64,000 nucleotides of DNA. Source: Parasponia andersonii. Taxonomy: Eukaryota > Streptophyta > Magnoliopsida > Rosales > Cannabaceae. The stretch is from contig JXTB01000046.1 in assembly GCA_002914805.1 (NCBI GenBank), positions 1,084,455-1,148,454 of the forward strand. The letters run 5' to 3'. Positions within the stretch are counted from its first letter, which is position 1; the number at the start of each line of letters is the position of its first letter. Shown here one piece after another: positions 47,675-60,900 of this stretch. A program made the position numbers and the translations under genes. Under the pieces are notes generated by a model that saw nothing but the letters and a program-made list of their open reading frames with translations, made no database searches and was not told the origin of the DNA.

Positions 47675-48747
47675 ACCCAATCGGATTTTTTTGAAAAGTT
47701 CAGAGAATTCAAAGTAGAAACGGAAAAATTGTTAGGAAAGAAGATAAAAACTCTTTGATCTAATTGAGGTGGTGAATACTTTTCTGGGAAACTCTCTAAT
47801 TTTCTCCAGACAATGGGATCCTATCCCAACTCAAGTAAATGGTGTTACTAAAAGAAAAAATATGACACTTTTAGATATGGTTCATTCGATGCTTAGTTAT
47901 TAATAATTACCCGCATGTTTTTGGGGTTATGCCTTAGAAACTACTATGTATCTACTACATAAAGTTCCTTCTAAATCAGTACCTAAAATACTATTCAAAC
48001 TATGGAAAAGGCATTAACCTAGATTGTATCATATCTATATTTGGAGTTGTCTAGTGTAAGTGCTGAAAGAAAAACTAACTAAGTTGGAATCATGATTTGA
48101 ATTGTATTAGGTTACCCAAAGGAATAAGAAGATATTTTTTTCTATAGTATTACAGAAAAGAAAGTGTTTGTGAGTATAAATACTACTTTTTTTGGGAAAA
48201 AAAACTATATCAAAGATTTCAAGCCAAAAGTAAGTTAGTTTTTAAAGAATTAATTGATGATGTTATCAGTCAATCTACAGAAGATAGGATAGATAAAGCA
48301 ATTAGAAAAGATAAATCACTTGAAACTCAACACATATCTAATCCTCATTATAGTGGGAGAATTGTAAGATAACCTGAAAGATACTTGGGAATAGGATAAT
48401 CTTATGATCAAGAATCTGATCTTTACACCTACAATGAGACAATAGATGAGGTTGATAAAGATCTCTAACAAAAAGCAATGGAATCCGAAATAAAATCCAT
48501 ATACTTTATAAATTTTGGGAACTTGTAAATCCATCTAAAAAGATAAAACCCATTAGGTGTAAGTGGGTCTATAAAAGAAAGAGAAGAATAGACAAGAAAG
48601 TAGACTTTTGAGGTAAGATTAGTTGCAAAAGTTTAAACATAGAAATATGGTATCGACTATAAATAAACCTTCTCTCTTATAGCTATGATCAAGTCTATTT
48701 ATATACTCTTATCCATCGTAGTATCTCTTGATTATGAGATATGATAA

Positions 48748-48933
48748 ATGGACGTCAAGAATATATTCTTGAATGGCAATCTTGATGAACTTATCTATAT
48801 GATACAACCTGATAGATTCATTGAAAAAGGTCAAGAGAGAAAAGTTCATGAACTTAGGAGATCATTTTATAGACTCAAGCAAGTGTCTAGACATTTTATA
48901 GACTCAAGCAAGTGTCTAGATCTTGGAACATAA
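48748..48933 (+). pseudogene. Element E reverse transcriptase fragment
   Basis: MDVKNIFLNGNLDELIYMIQ and LRRSFYRLKQVSR match the copia RT motifs normally written DVKTAFLNG and LYGLKQ. A ~28-base direct repeat at the end (TTTATAGACTCAAGCAAGTG twice) has duplicated the LKQ region. Confidence 0.85.
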
Positions 48934-49919
48934 AATTTGATGAAGCAATTAAGTCTTATAGTTTTGAGTGAAACATAGGTAAACCTTGAATCTATAATGA
49001 ATTCAGGACAATAAAATGATTTTTTTAGTACTATATGTTGATGATATTCTAATAATTGGGAATGATGTTGAATTATTATTATCAGTGAAAATCTAGTTAG
49101 CATAATAGTTTGATATGAAAGACTTAGATGAAGCTTAATATATGCAAACATCTAAACGATTCTGAGACATGTAATGAGTAATAAAGAATTCCTCATATGA
49201 TGAGTTCATATATAGGAGACATTATATTCTTTATTCCATTATGTCTTAATTAAGTTATATGCATTCTGTATATTGAAGATTAAATATTTTACTATGCCAT
49301 AGAATATAGTGTTTTCAATCAGATTAATGTAGTCTCTAATTATCGAGGTGAGTCTTCAGATAGAAATACTAATGTGTTATAAGAAAGTTATAATAGTATC
49401 GAATAGGACCGAGTAAATCAAATTTTTAAATTCATTAATCTAGCACTATTATAGAAAACCTTAATCTTAATAAGTAACGAACAAAATTTCATGTGTTTTA
49501 TCTTTTTGAGTTGCTAAAGGACTAGTTTCGATTTATAGTTCGAACTCTGGTATCTTAGAAGATAAGATATATGAAATATGTAGAACATTTTTCATAATGG
49601 ACGCCATGCATATAATATCACTTTGAGTTTTTTTAAGTACTTAGATAATATAAACCAAAACCCCAGCATTTACTATATGAATTTGATTGTATTGGTATAA
49701 GCAGATACAAATACCGTAGTCAATTATTATCTATTAGATGAAAAATAGCAACTCAAAGTTAAATATATACTAGAGAAGTAATACGGTAATTTCATCCTAA
49801 TAGTATGGCATTACATTAGGGGTATGTCTATAGGTATAATATATGCTAAATGGATCAAACTAATTAGTTGATAATAAGCTTCATAAAAAATAAATAATAT
49901 TTAGTCCAAGAGTTCAATA

Positions 49920-50600
49920 TTGAGCCTATAATGGTGTGCCCTAATATTAATAGATAAGATCTAATCATAATTATGAATTAATTATGATTATGAGTATATA
50001 GTCTATTAGAGTTTGAGCTTTATAGATCTACTTGGTCCCTTGTCTAACTCAAATTAAAGTCTAATAGTTATTTAATGTTCAATTGAGCCTAACAAGCCCA
50101 ATTAGCTCAATAAAGTTTACTAATATCTCTATAAAGAAGAGAAAAGCTCTCTACCTACTAGTTTAATAAACTACATGATAAGTACCCCTGAAAGGAGTAT
50201 GTTACACACATAACAGAGAGAGAGGGCTGAGAAAAATCGGCCAACCCTAGAGTCCACTATCCTTGGTGATTTGGCCATCTAGGAGAAATTAGTTCGAGTA
50301 TATTATCTTTTTTGTTGTCTGTGGATCTCTTTGTTAGAAATCAAGAAAATGACCACCCACTGGATTAATCAAATGACTTTTAAGAATTGAAGGGAAGACG
50401 AAAAGGTTGTAGATCGAATCCGGGTATTGTTCTTATCTAGATCTATAGCTAATTTATATTAGATCATGATCTAAATTATTTCATAAAAAGAAATTTTAAA
50501 TGATCAATTCTGCAGCATTTCTGGATTTTATAAAACTATGGTATTCTTGAAAATGATTTTACGAAAATATTTTCTAAAAATTATTCCATAGAATACCAGC
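49920..50600 (+). mobile_element. LTR-like end of copia element E
   Basis: The text from TTGAGCCTATAATGGTGTGCCC onward, with a leader-like GAGAGAGAGGGCTGAGAAAA segment, has the look of a copia LTR directly downstream of pol. Ends are not fixed and no matching 5' copy was found. Confidence 0.4.
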
Positions 50601-50823
50601 ACATCCTTAGTAGGTCTAGGTTTCAACTAGTAAGAACGGATCTCCAAACTTTTTTATCAAGGTACTTGATAAAAGCCTTCATATATGCCTTCTAATAAGA
50701 ATAATTGGTTCCATCAATCAGTATAGGGCGTAAAAGAGACCCATCTTTGGCAATTAATAACATATCTGAAATATACTATCAAAATATCCACAAGAATATC
50801 TCACAAAACAATGCATGAGAGGC

Positions 50824-51940
50824 CTACTCTGATACTAATTTTAGGACCATTTTTCCCATTCTTTCAAAATATAATTAATTATTAAAGTAGTAATGCATAA
50901 ATAAATAAAACTGTAAAAATTAACACAAGGATTTTTACTTAGTTCAATTCATTAATTTTTACATGCACAGAGAATAAATATATTAGTAAACATAAAAAAT
51001 GAGTACAAACACTGGTTATACACTTTAAAAGACTGCATCTTTTAAATATTGTAATATGTAAGCACTTTTTCACCAATACGTCTAGTGAGTACCACTCGAT
51101 TTGTTGAGAAAACTTCTTTCTAAACTTTCTTTAGACTTCACCGAATCAACCTTTTTTTGAATAAAATAGTACTTCTCCCTAAGAACTCACTTGACGAGAT
51201 TTTCTCATAGTCTAAGAATATAAAATATAGACAGATTTTGTCAAAATTGGACTATTGGCAAAAAATACATATAATATACGCTTAGGACTCTAATCTAGAC
51301 TCCTATTTATAATGCTTGAGACCTTTCTTGACTTGGTTATTTGTAAGACAAGTATAAATCAAAATAAATGACAGATTGGAAGGAAAAGAATATCATAATC
51401 TAATTTGATTTGAGAAATTTCTAATTCTACAAAGAAGTTATAACATTGAGTTTGTCTAAAACAATTACCATATTGTAATATCTTGGAAAAATGCTGCTTT
51501 ATAACCTTAAATAGCAAATTTGATTAGCAAATCATCTCTCATTAAAAGCATCCAAAGATATCAAGAATTAGTTTAAAATAATTATGGAAATGACAACTTT
51601 AAATATCATATGAATTAAATTAAGCCTTTAAATCTCACAAAATAAGTTTGTTTCCCAAAGAAGCACACGATTTGAAAGATTATCTCAAGTAAAATAAATG
51701 TCCAAATATTATCCTGAAAGATTAGGATCATATTTAAATAATTTAATTGATTTACACAATTACATATTAGTCAAACCTCAATGAAGTAGACTAAAAGAGA
51801 GAAACATTGAGACTTAATTTTCTTGCAAAATAAATATTAATCACAAAAATTCTAATCAAATCCCATGTAATTAGACAAATATTCAATCAGATAGTAGCAA
51901 TCAATTTGATCAAATACATGTAGCACTAGGTCAAATATTT
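50824..51940 (-). mobile_element. Probable copia LTR fragment with primer site
   Basis: On the minus strand TAGTATCAGAGTAG (50824-50837) resembles the Met-tRNA primer site TGGTATCAGAGC. To its right is an AT-rich LTR-like stretch containing AACACAAGGATTTTTAC, a phrase frequent in plant LTRs. The right end is probably cut by the solo LTR at 51946. No coding part is seen. Confidence 0.4.
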
Positions 51941-51945
51941 CAGTA

Positions 51946-54568
51946 TGTGAAACCCCACCCAATTATTTTTATATATAATAACTTTTTATTAGTTGTGGGA
52001 CCTACAATTTTTATTTTAAAAAAACCACTTTACCTTTTTCTTCTTCTCCGCAACCCGATTCTCTCTCTGGTCCCTCCTCTATGTACAGTCGCTGATCCAA
52101 GCCACCACCGCACGAGCTACTCTGGTCGAGAACGGTCGTTCCACTAGCCTAGATCGAGCCGCCAACTTCCCAGCAACTTGCTGCTGACTTCCTAAGGTTG
52201 TCGGAGCTCCATAGCACTAATGAGAGGCTAAAATAGTGGCGAGCTATTTTCGGTCACCGATGATGATTCCAACTGCGTTAGGATATGAAATCTGGCTTAT
52301 CGAACTCATCTTGACGCAAGCTTTCCCGTGGCATATATATTTTTAACTCAGTATTGTCCGAATTAAATTTTGTTATTTGACAATTTTAAGATATTAAGTT
52401 CTAAGAGTTGATATTTTGATCAGACTATCAGATCGTTAAATAAACTTCATATTTGTGATATACTCATGAAAAATTATAAAATAATATATATATTAACCAT
52501 GTTTGTTGACGGTTATGGAAATCGAAATTTGAAAGCTCAGATTTTACCTTATTTTGCATGCAATAGGATCGAGTTTCGATCAAGTTATATATATAATCTA
52601 GCTAATTTAAGTGCTAGAATCTCAATAATGATGTCAATTTTTCAATTTGATACTAAGTTAGAAAAATAACATTTCAAAGTGAGCGATCGAAGATTTGAAA
52701 ATGACCCTCAAGCATCCGAACAATCGCCAAATGACATCAAACATGCTCTAGTACGTCGTAGTGTGGTCTAGTTAGTCATTTGAGGTATTGATTAAATTAC
52801 TTGATTCTAAAATTTGCTTTATTTTTGAATTTACATATTTTGATTTAATATGGAATATAGTGAAATATTTTGTAAAAATGTAATTATATCTGATTTTGAG
52901 ATGATTTTATATTTAAATTGTTTGGGAGTCACATCACACTAGTTGGCGGACCTATATCTTGTTTTAGAACTATTTTCCATAGGAATTAGATTTTTATGAG
53001 ATTTACTAAAAATGGTGTTTACGCTGCTAAAATTTATGGAAAATGTAAATTAATTGAGAATTTAGTTTTATGAATTAAAATTGGATTGGATTAAAAACAT
53101 TACATAGTCTGTTTGAGAATTTGTAGAAAATATTACGTATTCTGATTCATGTCATTTATATAGCATTGCATTGTATATTCATTTCATACAGCCGACAGAA
53201 TCACGATGTTTTAAAAGAGCATTAAAATCATAGTGTTTCAACAAAATACTGGAATATAAAAGAAAAGAAAAGAAAAAGAAAAAGAAAAAGAAAAAGAAAG
53301 AAAACTCACGGTCATCAACCAAATGACTGTAATAAAACTTACGATCATTACATAAATGGCTAGAACTCACATATATCATAAACATCAGACATTACAGAAT
53401 TAGGTAGTATTCAATATACTTATAAAATTAGATTGAATTAAAATGGTTGTTACACTGCCAAAATTTATGAAAAATGTAAATTAATTAAGAATTTAGTTTT
53501 GTGAATTAAAATTGGATTCAATTAAAACATTACATAGTCTGTTTGAGAATTTGTAGAAAATGTTACATATTCTGATTCATGTCATTTATATAGCATTACA
53601 TTATATATTCATCTCACGCAGCTGACAGAATCATGATGTTCTAAAAGAACACTGGAATCATAGTGTTTCAACAAAATACTAGAACATAAAAGAAAAATAA
53701 AAAAAGAAAAGAAAAAGAAAAAGAAAAAAATCTCACAGTCATCAACCAAGTTGCTGGAATAAAATTTATGGTCATCACATAAATGGCTAGAACTCACATA
53801 TATCATAAACATTAGATATTGCAGAATTAGGCGGTATTCAATGTACTTGTAAAGACTTGAATAATATGTACTTGTTTTGAGATAGTGTTTACAAAGGTTT
53901 GGAATATTTGAATTTTTAGAAAAAGATTTTAAGTGGATGTTTGTAAAACTATTTAATGTTTTATTGACCATGCATGAACTTAAAAATAAGTATTTTTATA
54001 CTAATTAAAAACTTGTAGTTGAATCTCTATTGAGCATTCATATGCTCACCTCCACTACTTCCTTCCAATTTTTAGGTGTTAAATTATTTAGATGTAATTG
54101 TCATAATGGCTTAATAAGTATATTTGGTATATACTTGTTATTTCCTACATCTTCCCTTAGTTGGTTTTTGCTCTATAACACTTTTCTTTTTTTTTTGTCA
54201 CAATTATTTAGCATAGACTAGCATATTTACTAAGTAGATATATGATGATGGTTTTATTACTCCATTGAGTACTTAGAAGTATAAATAAAGTTATGCAATA
54301 TGTTTTAGACATTAGACTAAAGACTTGAATTGAACTCATTTTATTAAAAATTTATAATTTGATAATAAGTTTCCAAATGAATGTTTTCTTAATTTATTAA
54401 AAATTAATGAGTGGTTTTTTAATTAAGAAAGTACTAATGATTTGATAACTAAAAATAAAAGTTTCGAGCACTTGCCTTTTAAAATTTGAAAAATTACTGT
54501 TTATTATTTACGATTGAATTCACAATAAATTATTAAAAAATTGCGTACTTAGATTTCCAATAATGATA
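51946..54568 (-). mobile_element. Solo LTR of a Ty3/gypsy family (copy 2)
   Basis: It begins TGTGAAACCCCACC and ends TTTCCAATAATGATA, the diverged counterparts of the ends of copy 1 (556-2833). Shared blocks include the hairpin GAGCATTCATRTGCTCACC and GAGTACTTAGAARTA. It is longer because of a 430-base internal duplication. The flanking five bases (CAGTA, TAATT) do not match, so the target duplication has decayed or one end is misplaced. Confidence 0.55.
53020..53850. repeat. 430-base tandem duplication in solo LTR copy 2
   Basis: TACATAGTCTGTTTGAGAAT occurs at 53101 and again at 53531. Similarity runs from about 53022/53452 to 53420/53848, including purine tracts AAAGAAAAAG of different length. 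Minus-strand poly-Phe ORFs here are by-products. Confidence 0.9.
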
Positions 54569-54770
54569 TAATTAATATTACAACATTGAAACAGAAGGAG
54601 ACACTGATATTGCAACTTCTAGATGTTTAAAGAGATTCTCGTCATTTGTAATTCTTTAATACATGTATAATTAATATTGAACTGCAATCGATATAGATTA
54701 GGAGCGGAACAAAGTATCAGTAGTTCTTATAATGTGTGTATATATACTAGTTAAAATGATTTTACTAGTA

Positions 54771-54988
54771 TTACTTAAATAATTTACGTAGAGAAGATCG
54801 CAGTGCTGAAAAAACCGCATTCCAACCATTTTGAGAAGGGTGAATCATGTCCCAGAAGAAAGATAGCTCGGGATTCTTACATAAAATATACTTTTTTGCC
54901 CCATTTTCGTCGAAACTCCCACATGAGTATTCTTTGCTTATTCCAACACAACAAGGCTTCATTGGAGACACCAATGTCGAAATATTTC
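54771..54988 (-). CDS. GDSL gene exon 5 (block V and stop)
   Basis: The acceptor TCTTACAG ends at 54989. It contains [12 protein letters not shown] and [11 protein letters not shown] with catalytic Asp and His, and ends in Lys and TAA at 54771. Confidence 0.93.
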
Positions 54989-57900
54989 CTGTAAGACCAA
55001 AACCATATATATATATATTGGTAAGTTATATACAATTCAGGATTAAATTAAGATATTTCACTTTGGTCCGTTAAGTTATATCACATACGTGACAAAATTT
55101 CAATTTTTAATTTTTTTATTACATTTTAATTGCCAGCATATTGAAACTCTTATGGCTTGTTTGTACTTGTAACAACTGTATTCTACAGTTTTTTTTTAAT
55201 AAAAGAAAAAGAAAAAGGAAATACTAGTGCAGATTTTTTTCGACATGTCTGATTAAAAGAATTACCTGTACTGATATTCTTCCGAATACTCTTAAACGCG
55301 GATATGAATGTGCTATGGAGATCCAGAACTACGATGTGCAAAACTTCTGCGCTCTGAGTTTTTAGAGTTTGCAATTTTCGCCGCAATATTTTGTTGTGGA
55401 AATCCGAGACCGAGTTAAAAGTTTGGTTACAGTCTTTGTATGAAGAAGAAGCTGTGAATGGGGGAAGACACCCCAGAGGTTCTAGTGCTGTAACTGCTAT
55501 TTTTCTAACTCCCAAGCTTAGTATTCGCCTCATATTCTCAACAAGTTGGTCAATGATCGATGTGGTGAAATTTTGCAAACCCTATTAAGTGGAAAACGTA
55601 GAAATAAATCAGTATTTGATAAGACCACTAATTTGTAATTAGTTTTAGTATTACTGATATACTACACTACAGCTCTAAGGCAGATTAACTTTTTCCTCTC
55701 TTAGCATGACATGTATATAGTTTGTTATGCTCTGACTTGTGTATATACTCTCTGGAATCCTCTTGTACAAAAAATAATGATAATATCATGACAGAAAATA
55801 TTCCTTCTCTGTCAACCCGCACAAAATACCTCTATTGCGAATCCTCTCCTAACACCTGCACCTGCTCCTCCTTTAAATCCAACCGTTCCGTCCTTAACCC
55901 AACCTCTCACAATCGAGCTTGACTGTGACAATTACTAAATCTGAAAAAATCTACTACTGAATGTAATCATTGCTCATGGCTTGGAGGATTTTCTTGATGG
56001 TTCCCCGACCCTGCCCCTCTCGTTTTCTAGATCTGTAGCAGCAACACTTGAATCCAGCCTTCAATGTTTGGCAGCGTTACAATAGACTCATCATGAGTTG
56101 GCTTTACTCGTCTCTCTCTGAAAATATGATGACACAGATTGTTAGATATACCACCGCCTCTGAGATCTGGGCAGCACTGGCAGAGATATATGCCTCGTCT
56201 ACGATATCCAGAGTTTCAGATGATAGAACCACACTTCAGAACCTGAGAAAAGAAGGGCTAACAATGATGGAATATATTCAGAAATTAAAAAGCTATTGCA
56301 ATACTCTTGCTGCCATTGGTGAACCAGTATCTCGTAAGGATCATCTCATTTATCTCTTTCAAGGTTTGGATAAAGATTATAATCCTTTTGTGGCTTCTGT
56401 TTACAATCGTCCTGACCAACCCACCCTTGAGGAAATTCATAGTCAGTGTGGGGGCCGCTGTTGGACTATGCGCTACGTGGACGGTTAAGTGGCGAGTGGC
56501 GGAGCAGGCCACAGGGAGCACACTGACCGACATATGTTCATAAGGATTGCTTATAAGTCATACGAATCGCACGTGATACCATATGGGCCCATAGGCGGTC
56601 CGACGGCTCGGGCCGAATCCATCTGACCCTGGTTGAGTTCGACCCAGTTTAATTCTTACCTCGATAACTGGGGATTAGGAGCCTCGAGAGCCTTCCACCA
56701 AGAAGATCACTGGAGGCAGAGCACTGCTTCAGACCCAGAAAGGATATTTAATGCAATTCTGGGTAAGTGTGCGCATTGGGCAAATCGTCCTGACAGAACG
56801 GCGGCTTGTCAAAATCTCACTTCCGCTAGGCTCGAGTCATAGGGGACGGCAGAAAGCAGGTCACGACGATGCAAGGAAAATGACGGTAACCGTGATCCGT
56901 GATTTCTGGAGTAAGTCATGATAAAAAAGGGTACCCGGTCCTGGGATCAAGAATCAGGAGGTTCTCGGTGCCAGGACTATATATATGAGCCGTACGTCCC
57001 TCTGAGGAAGAGAGGCATATACATATACAAAGAGAAACATACAAGAATATATAAGCAAAAGAAAAAAACTTAATCTTTGCTACTCAATCTCAGGGGTAAG
57101 CGTCTAACTTAAGCATCGGAGAGTCTTTGCAACTCAATCTCAGGGATAAGCGTGTAACTTAAGCATCAGAGAGTTTTTGCAAATAGCCACTTCCGCCTCT
57201 CTGGTCCAACCTGAAGTCAAAAGCGATAACGAAGACACGTGGTCAGTTGGTAGATACGCTATCAGCAGTTCAGAGACACGTAGACAGTTAATGAGTATTT
57301 ATCCAATAGTCAGCTCTTGAGCTATGATTTTCGCTTGGAACAACAAAATTCCTCTGGTCAGTTGAACATACCTCAGGCTAATACTGCTCAATACCCACAA
57401 GCCCATGCTGCTCATATTCCCCAAAACAAAAAACCTCTTCGCCGCCCCAATCCTGCCATTGCCCAATTTCAACACCCCAACCAAACTCAGAATCGAAATT
57501 TCTCCACTCATCCCCAATTTTCCGAATATCAAGGGAGTCTACTAGGTAAACCACCTGGAAAACCACAATATACCCCATGGAAACCTCCTCCAACTCAGCC
57601 ACCGAATATCTCCAAACCCCAATGCCAAATTTGTGGAAAGTACGGTCACACTGCCCTCATTTGTTATCATAGAACCAATCTGCAGTATCAATCCAATGCT
57701 CCCAGAAATTTCAATACAATTGCATATATGGGTCACGACCAACAATTACCTCCATCATTTGCTGGCCCTACCACTGCTCAGTCCGTAATGGACCCCAATT
57801 GGTACATGGATTCCAGCGCTACGCATCAGTTTACCCCTGATTTCCATGTGATGGACACCGCATCTCCTTACTTTGGGCATGACCAAGTCACTGTTGGAGA

Positions 57901-60900
57901 TGGTAGGAAACTACACATTTCTCATATTGGACATGCTAAATTCACTACCTCTTCCACTCCTATTCTGTTGAAAAACATACTCTATACTCCTTCTATTGCC
58001 AATAATCTGATTAGTGTCACCAAACTCTGTACTGACAATAGAGCCTTTGTTGAATTTCATCCTCAATACTTCTTTGTTAAGGATGAGGTCACGAAGCGAG
58101 TCCTACTCCAAGGTCATCTTGAGCATGGGCTTTACAATGTCCAACCCCCCTTTTCCTCCTCACCTTCCTGCTCTCCTCTCCGAGAGTCATAATCCAAGCT
58201 TCTTCTCGCCCACACTAAGGATCCTAATCTCTGGCATAGAGGCTTAGGACACCCAGCTTTTCCTATTGTTCAACAAGTTTTGAAAATATGCAATGTAAAT
58301 ACTTCTAAGTCAGTGAAGTTTGAGTTTTGTAATTCATATCAATATGCCAAAAGTCATCGGCTACCATTTACCTTGTCAAACTCTAGAAAAATGAAACCAT
58401 TTGAGTTAATTCATACGGATTTATGGGGTGCTTCTCCCATTATCTCTATTATTGGTGTTCGTTATTTCTTGCTTTTTATTGATGATCATACTCGTTTCAC
58501 TTGGCTCTATTTACTCAAGACTAAAGATGAAGCCTATCTTACTTTTCTTAGTTTTAAAAAGCTTGTTGAAGCACAATTTGGTGCTAATATTAAACTGGTA
58601 CAATCTGATTAGGGAGGGGAATTTCGATCATTAACAAAATTTCTTCATTCTTTAGGCATCCTTCACATTCTTTCTTACCCCCATACTTCTCAACAAAACG
58701 GAAGGGTTGAGCGCAAAAATAGACATGTTGTTGAACTTGGCTTATCCATGTTAGCTCATGCAAACTTACCCTTTTCGTTATGAAGTTATGCCTTCTCTAC
58801 TGCGGTATATTTAATCAATCGTTTGCCAACCCTAGTTTTGAATCATAAATCTCCCTATCACTGTCTCTATAACAAATATCCCTCTTATGATCACCTTCGT
58901 GTCTTTGGTTGCTATTGTTTTCTCTACCTCCGACCTTACAATCAAAATAAGTTAGAATACAGGTCTCAGGAGTGTATTTTTCTCGGCTACAGTAGCTATG
59001 ACAAAGGTTACTTATGTCTCCAACAATCCTCAGGTAGATTATATATTTCCCATCATGTGGTGTTTAATGAATCTTCTTTCCCCTATCAGTCTTTTCCTTC
59101 TCCTTCTTCTTCCGTCTCCATTCCTCTTTGCTCTATTCCTCCAGATTTGCCTCCTCTTTCTTCTTCTCTCTCAGTCCCTTCTACTTCTTATCCTCCTTCC
59201 ACTCCTAGTTCCTCTTCATCTTCTTCCTCTCCTAGTTCTTCACCTTCTCCACCCCTTCCTACTCCTTCTCCTCCCCACAATCATCATTTCCCTGTGGTTG
59301 ATTTACATGTCCAACGTGAGAATACCATACTCCCAGCGCATAATGTTCATCCTATGGTAACAAGATCAAAGGCAGGGGTGTTCAAACCTAAACTGTACTC
59401 AAGTGTTGGTCCATATACTCTGTTTGAACCACAGACATATAAACAAGCTTGTAAGGATCCTGCTTGGTAGCATGCTATGGCCCTAGAGTTTGAAGCTCTT
59501 CAAAGAAATCACACATGGCACTTGGTTCCTCCACCATCTCATAATAAAATCATTGCATGCAAATGGGTTTATCGACTTAACTTAAACCAGATGGCAGTGT
59601 TGAATGACATAAAGCACGTTTGGTTGCTAAAGGATGTCACCAAACAGAGGGGTTGGACTATTTCGAAACTTTTAGTCCCGTAGTGAAACCTACAACTATC
59701 AGTATTGTTCTTTCCTTGGCTGTGTCTCATCATTGGAGCATCCGGCAGCTTGATGTTCAAAATGCATTCCTTCATGGTGTATTATCTGAGCATGTTTTTA
59801 TGGAGCAACCTGTTGGTTTTATTGATGCTATTAATCCAACGTTTGTATGCAAGCTAGACAAGGCACTTTATGGTTCGAAACAGTCTCCACGTGCTTGGTA
59901 CAATGAACTCAGTCAATCTTTGCTTCAGTGGGGCTTCCAAAATTCTCAGACTGATCACTCTATGTTCACCTGCTGTCAGTTTTCTTCATTTTTTATTGTC
60001 TTGGTTTTTGTTGATGATATTCTGGTCACTGGGAATTGCTCTGCCACTATTACTCAACTTATTACCCATCTTAATTCCCAATTTGCTCGCAAAGATTTAG
60101 GCCCTTTACATTACTTATTGGGTACTAAAGCTCATCGAACCACTGATGCACTGCACCTTAGCCAAGCTAAATATGTTACTGATCTTCTCTCTCGCGCTGC
60201 TATGTCCGATTGTAAGTCGATTCACACCCCCACTGTCTTCTGCCTCCACGCTATCACTTCATGATGGGACCTCTCTTGCCGATGGCTCTCATTACCGCAG
60301 CATTGTTGGTGCTTTATAGTACTGTACACTCACTCGTCCTGACATTGCCTTTGCCGTCAACAAGGTTTGTCAGTTTATGCATTCCCCCACTGACGCTCAT
60401 TGATTGGATTGCTGTCAAACGCATCCTCCGTTACTTAAAAGGTACCTCTCACTTTGGACTATCACTCATTGCCTCTCCAGATTATACTCTCACATGTTAT
60501 ACGGATGCTGATTGGGCATCTTGTCCGGATGATCGACGGCTCACCATTGCTTACTATGTCTTTCTTTGATCCAACTTAATATCATGGTCATCATCTAAAC
60601 AAAAGATAGTTTCTCGGTCAAGATATGGGACTTTAGCCAATGGTGCTGCTGAAGTCGCCTGGATTGAATCTTTACTGGCTGAGCTTCGTCTTTCTCTTGA
60701 CCTTCCACCGCTGCTTTTGTGTGATAACATTAGTGCCACTCATCTCGGTACCAATCCAGTGCCTCGTGCTCGCGCAAAACACATCAAGATTGCTTACCAT
60801 TTTGTTTGCGAACGTGTAGCTTAACGCACTCTTTGAGTTCAATTTGTACCATCAAATGATCAGCTTCCAGACTGTATGACGAAACCACTGCCTGCTCCCA

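Larger units (their letters stand above)
46054..49500 (+). mobile_element. Degraded Ty1/copia element E, internal region
   Basis: Gag starts at ATG 46054 (MTLNHLSTLFTQ), then with a frameshift KLDGENYVNWK. Open pieces follow: gag with Lys-rich tail and worn zinc knuckle (46448-47044), integrase start (47456-47674) and RT (48748-48933). Everything between is broken by stops. No catalytic RT box or RNase H motif is intact. It ends in sequence running toward the LTR-like stretch at 49920. Confidence 0.8.
55787..57720 (+). pseudogene. Element D gag, split by a solo LTR
   Basis: The start is probably ATG 55788-55790. The N-terminal part is frameshifted, with Pro-rich ([15 protein letters not shown]) and [15 protein letters not shown] segments readable. 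56048-56446 gives the gag core ([20 protein letters not shown], then IYASSTISR). After the insertion the frame continues at 57314 through a Gln/Pro-rich linker to the zinc knuckle [14 protein letters not shown] near 57627. Without the inserted LTR and one target copy the gag frame is continuous across the site. Confidence 0.88.

Noticed and set aside
53179..53971. Minus-strand ORFs rich in Phe
   Set aside because: They come from purine runs in a duplicated LTR segment and differ in length between the two copies.
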